7,574 nt of DNA, from the NCBI GenBank assembly GCA_964508755.1, contig CAZDUZ010000043.1, positions 1 to 7,574 of the forward strand, written 5' to 3'. The notes below the pieces were generated by a model. That model was given only the letters and a program-made list of their open reading frames with translations. It had not been told where the DNA came from and ran no database searches. Numbering within the stretch: position 1 is the first letter of the stretch; each line of letters begins with the position of its first letter. A program made the position numbers and the translations under genes. The stretch comes from CAZDUZ01 sp964508755 (GTDB lineage: Bacteria; Patescibacteriota; Dojkabacteria; SC72; JAFGCJ01). Positions 6,421-7,574 of the stretch are shown in pieces.

Positions 6421-6744
6421 TTACGGCTTCCACATCGACTTTGATAGATCCACCTTGTCTCCGTTAAAGATCACTCCTTCAGCGAGAAGCATCGCTTTTT
6501 TTGAAGCTAGTCCTCCTGTGCCTGAGTATCCTCGGAGCGATCCATCGACAGCTACCACCCGATGGCAGGGGATTTGAGGTGCCTTGGGATTCGTTTTCAT
6601 GAAGAGTCCTACCGCGCGAGCAGCTTTCGGTTTACCAGCAAGAGATGCTATTTGTGAATAGGTCGCAACGAAACCATGAGGTATCTTTTTAGTGATGCCA
6701 TACACTTTTTCTCGGAATGTGTTTGGGTATTTACGAAGACGCAT
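6421..6744 (-). CDS. one-domain O6-alkylguanine-DNA alkyltransferase (MGMT/Ogt family)
   Basis: 107 residues, corresponding to the C-terminal active-site domain of MGMT without the usual N-terminal domain. Numbering from the ATG at 6744: VYGITKKIPHGFVATYSQIA leads to the DNA-binding helix-turn-helix; AARAVG carries the arginine finger (Arg43); NPKAPQIPCHRVV holds the acceptor Cys60 in the PCHRV motif; GSLRGYSGTGGLASKKAMLL and AEGV complete the domain. It should take the alkyl group from O6-alkylguanine in DNA onto Cys60 in a suicide reaction. The intact cysteine argues against an ATL protein, which has Trp there. The preceding codon is TTG, a possible but weaker start. It lies 13 nt after the stop of the 195-aa gene on the same strand, so the two are probably one transcript. 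No terminator was seen before the convergent neighbour. Confidence 0.9.
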   Translation of the reverse strand: MRLRKYPNTFREKVYGITKKIPHGFVATYSQIASLAGKPKAARAVGLFMKTNPKAPQIPCHRVVAVDGSLRGYSGTGGLASKKAMLLAEGVIFNGDKVDLSKSMWKP

Positions 6745-6757
6745 CAAGGATTATGTC

Positions 6758-7345
6758 TTATTTGTCGAAAAGGATCTTCCTTTGTGGATTTACACCCTTA
6801 ACCCCTAATTTTCTTATGGTTGTATCCAGGTATTCACCTCTTTCAAATAAGTCACGAGGGTTTCTTAGAGGATTAACATCTGTTGGAGAAAGAATATGTG
6901 CTGATAGGTATTGAGCTAAAGCAAGTATCGCCTTTGCATCAAACCTCCCATTCCTTTGCATTTCACCTATACCATTCATCGCATTTAAGATCCAACCCCA
7001 AGCATGGATATTATTAACAACGGGATCGGTAGCAACATCAATCTTGTCTATAGTGCACGTTCTTAAGGTTTCTGGGAACATGTATTCTCTTAGTTCTTCG
7101 ATTGTTTGTAAATAGGCAAGCTTCTGAGGGACGGTCTCGTTGGCTGTGGACATTATACCCGGAGGATTAAATCGTGGAAGCTCCGTTGTTGCAACAATCT
7201 CTACAAGTTGTCTTGCAATTTCTTTTTCCCATGGTTTAAACGTCTCTCCTCCGTATTGTGCAGCTCTTGTTTCAAGTTCTGCGATTTCAGATAATACTGC
7301 CTGTGATAGTTCTCCATGGTCGTACCCTTCTCGTAACGTACTCAT
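6758..7345 (-). CDS. hypothetical protein, 195 aa
   Basis: I do not recognise this protein. It is soluble, mostly helical, with no signal peptide or membrane segment. Visible stretches are an N-terminal charged helix (SQAVLSEIAELETRAAQYGG), a Pro-rich turn with PRFNPPGIM, a central TIDKIDVATDPVVNNIHAWGW, and a C-terminal KAILALAQYLSAHILSPTDV followed by a basic tail. No catalytic motif is evident. Two starts compete. A TTG at 7375 has AGGAG 11 nt upstream and would add the hydrophobic MLYISLFLPK. The ATG at 7345 lacks a Shine-Dalgarno, but a good promoter has its -10 overlapping the TTG, so that transcript could not use it. I chose the ATG. The alkyltransferase gene follows 13 nt after the stop, so a role alongside DNA repair is possible but unproven. 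Confidence 0.68.
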   Translation of the reverse strand: MSTLREGYDHGELSQAVLSEIAELETRAAQYGGETFKPWEKEIARQLVEIVATTELPRFNPPGIMSTANETVPQKLAYLQTIEELREYMFPETLRTCTIDKIDVATDPVVNNIHAWGWILNAMNGIGEMQRNGRFDAKAILALAQYLSAHILSPTDVNPLRNPRDLFERGEYLDTTIRKLGVKGVNPQRKILFDK

Positions 7346-7374
7346 TTTTGGTAGAAATAAGCTTATATAAAGCA

Positions 7375-7404
7375 ATTATATAACTTCTCCTTTTGTATAA
7401 TCAA
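7375..7404 (-). promoter_or_regulatory. sigma-70-like promoter of the 195-aa gene and alkyltransferase unit
   Basis: On the minus strand TTGATT (7404-7399), an 18-nt spacer and a perfect TATAAT (7380-7375). Transcription would start near 7368, leaving a leader of about 22 nt before the ATG at 7345. An AGGAG (7391-7387) falls inside the spacer; if a promoter further upstream were used it could serve the TTG start at 7375 instead. Confidence 0.5.
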
Positions 7405-7469
7405 CAAAGGGCCGTAGAGCGATAGGTAGTAGGATCAAGGTGATGTTTATAGCGAGCTTGTCCTTTTCT

Positions 7470-7574
7470 CTAGCTGTTTTGAAGATATGCTTTAATAAAG
7501 AGTGAGTAATCAGTAACACTAATAGTACCGTCAGAGTTTAAGTCACTCCGTGAGGTAAGCTGGTTACTTTCCAT
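7470..7574 (-). CDS. C-terminal end of a dockerin-containing protein (cut by window edge)
   Basis: Reading the minus strand inward from 7574, the frame gives 34 residues and then TAG at 7472-7470. The sequence SDLNSDGTISVTDYSLFIKAYLQ fits a type I dockerin repeat: the calcium loop D-x-N-x-D-G-x-I-x-x-x-D (Asp11, Asn13, Asp15, Asp22 counting from the edge) followed by the short helix YSLFIKAYL. Dockerins usually have two such repeats and bind a cohesin on a partner protein; an earlier repeat, if any, lies beyond the window. The ATG at the very edge is probably an internal Met, so the true start is unknown. Dockerin proteins are normally exported, so this is likely the tail of a large surface or secreted protein. 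The 124 nt between its stop and the next gene hold that gene's promoter and no clear terminator. Confidence 0.78.
   Translation of the reverse strand: MESNQLTSRSDLNSDGTISVTDYSLFIKAYLQNS

Noticed and set aside
6421..6744. Alkyltransferase-like (ATL) protein instead of an active MGMT
   Set aside because: ATL proteins carry Trp at the acceptor position; here the motif is PCHRV with the cysteine intact.
1..7574. CRISPR array, insertion sequence, tRNA or anti-phage defence cluster
   Set aside because: No regularly spaced direct repeats, transposase motifs, cloverleaf-like segments or recognisable defence domains were found on either strand.

Overview
The window is a compact stretch of about 7.6 kb from a bacterial chromosome. 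Gene content and style suggest a Candidate Phyla Radiation (Patescibacteria) genome. The signs are a winged-helix plus Nudix fusion of a type common in that group, a one-domain MGMT, a GyrI-like protein with a CxxC C-terminus, a terminal dockerin repeat, short intergenic spaces and almost no Shine-Dalgarno sequences. This placement is inference; there is no rRNA or marker gene to settle it.

Left part (1-2207, all minus strand). Read in the direction of transcription, a 300-residue protein of unknown function (1229-2131) has its own good promoter. It is followed by a tight three-gene set: an exported coiled-coil protein (542-1093), a small membrane-anchored acidic protein (202-540, 1 nt away) and the first 62 codons of an ECF-type sigma-70 factor (1-188, 13 nt further), cut by the window edge. 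The set looks like a sigma factor co-transcribed with two cell-envelope proteins.

Centre (2250-5825). The largest gene (2250-4325, minus, 691 aa) is a fusion of an alpha/beta hydrolase with a complete Ser-Asp-His triad and a circularly permuted ATP-grasp ligase resembling glutathionylspermidine synthetase. It repeats the hydrolase-plus-synthetase logic of the bifunctional GspSA enzyme, but with an unrelated hydrolase. This is the most interesting item in the window. Divergent from it lies a flavodoxin-like protein (4471-4956, plus), then a winged-helix/Nudix protein (5094-5825, plus) with a short inverted repeat upstream of its start and a hairpin after its end.

Right part (5919-7574). A GyrI-like, cysteine-containing protein (5919-6404, plus) converges on a two-gene minus-strand unit: an unrecognised 195-aa protein (6758-7345) followed by a one-domain O6-alkylguanine-DNA alkyltransferase (6421-6744). 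The window ends inside the C-terminus of a minus-strand protein (7470-7574) that finishes with a dockerin-type calcium-binding repeat, so it is probably exported.

Two starts (4325 and 5919) have a -10-like hexamer only 6-8 nt upstream, which would give leaderless transcripts. I saw no tRNA, rRNA, CRISPR array or insertion sequence, and no gene-free stretch longer than 300 bases.
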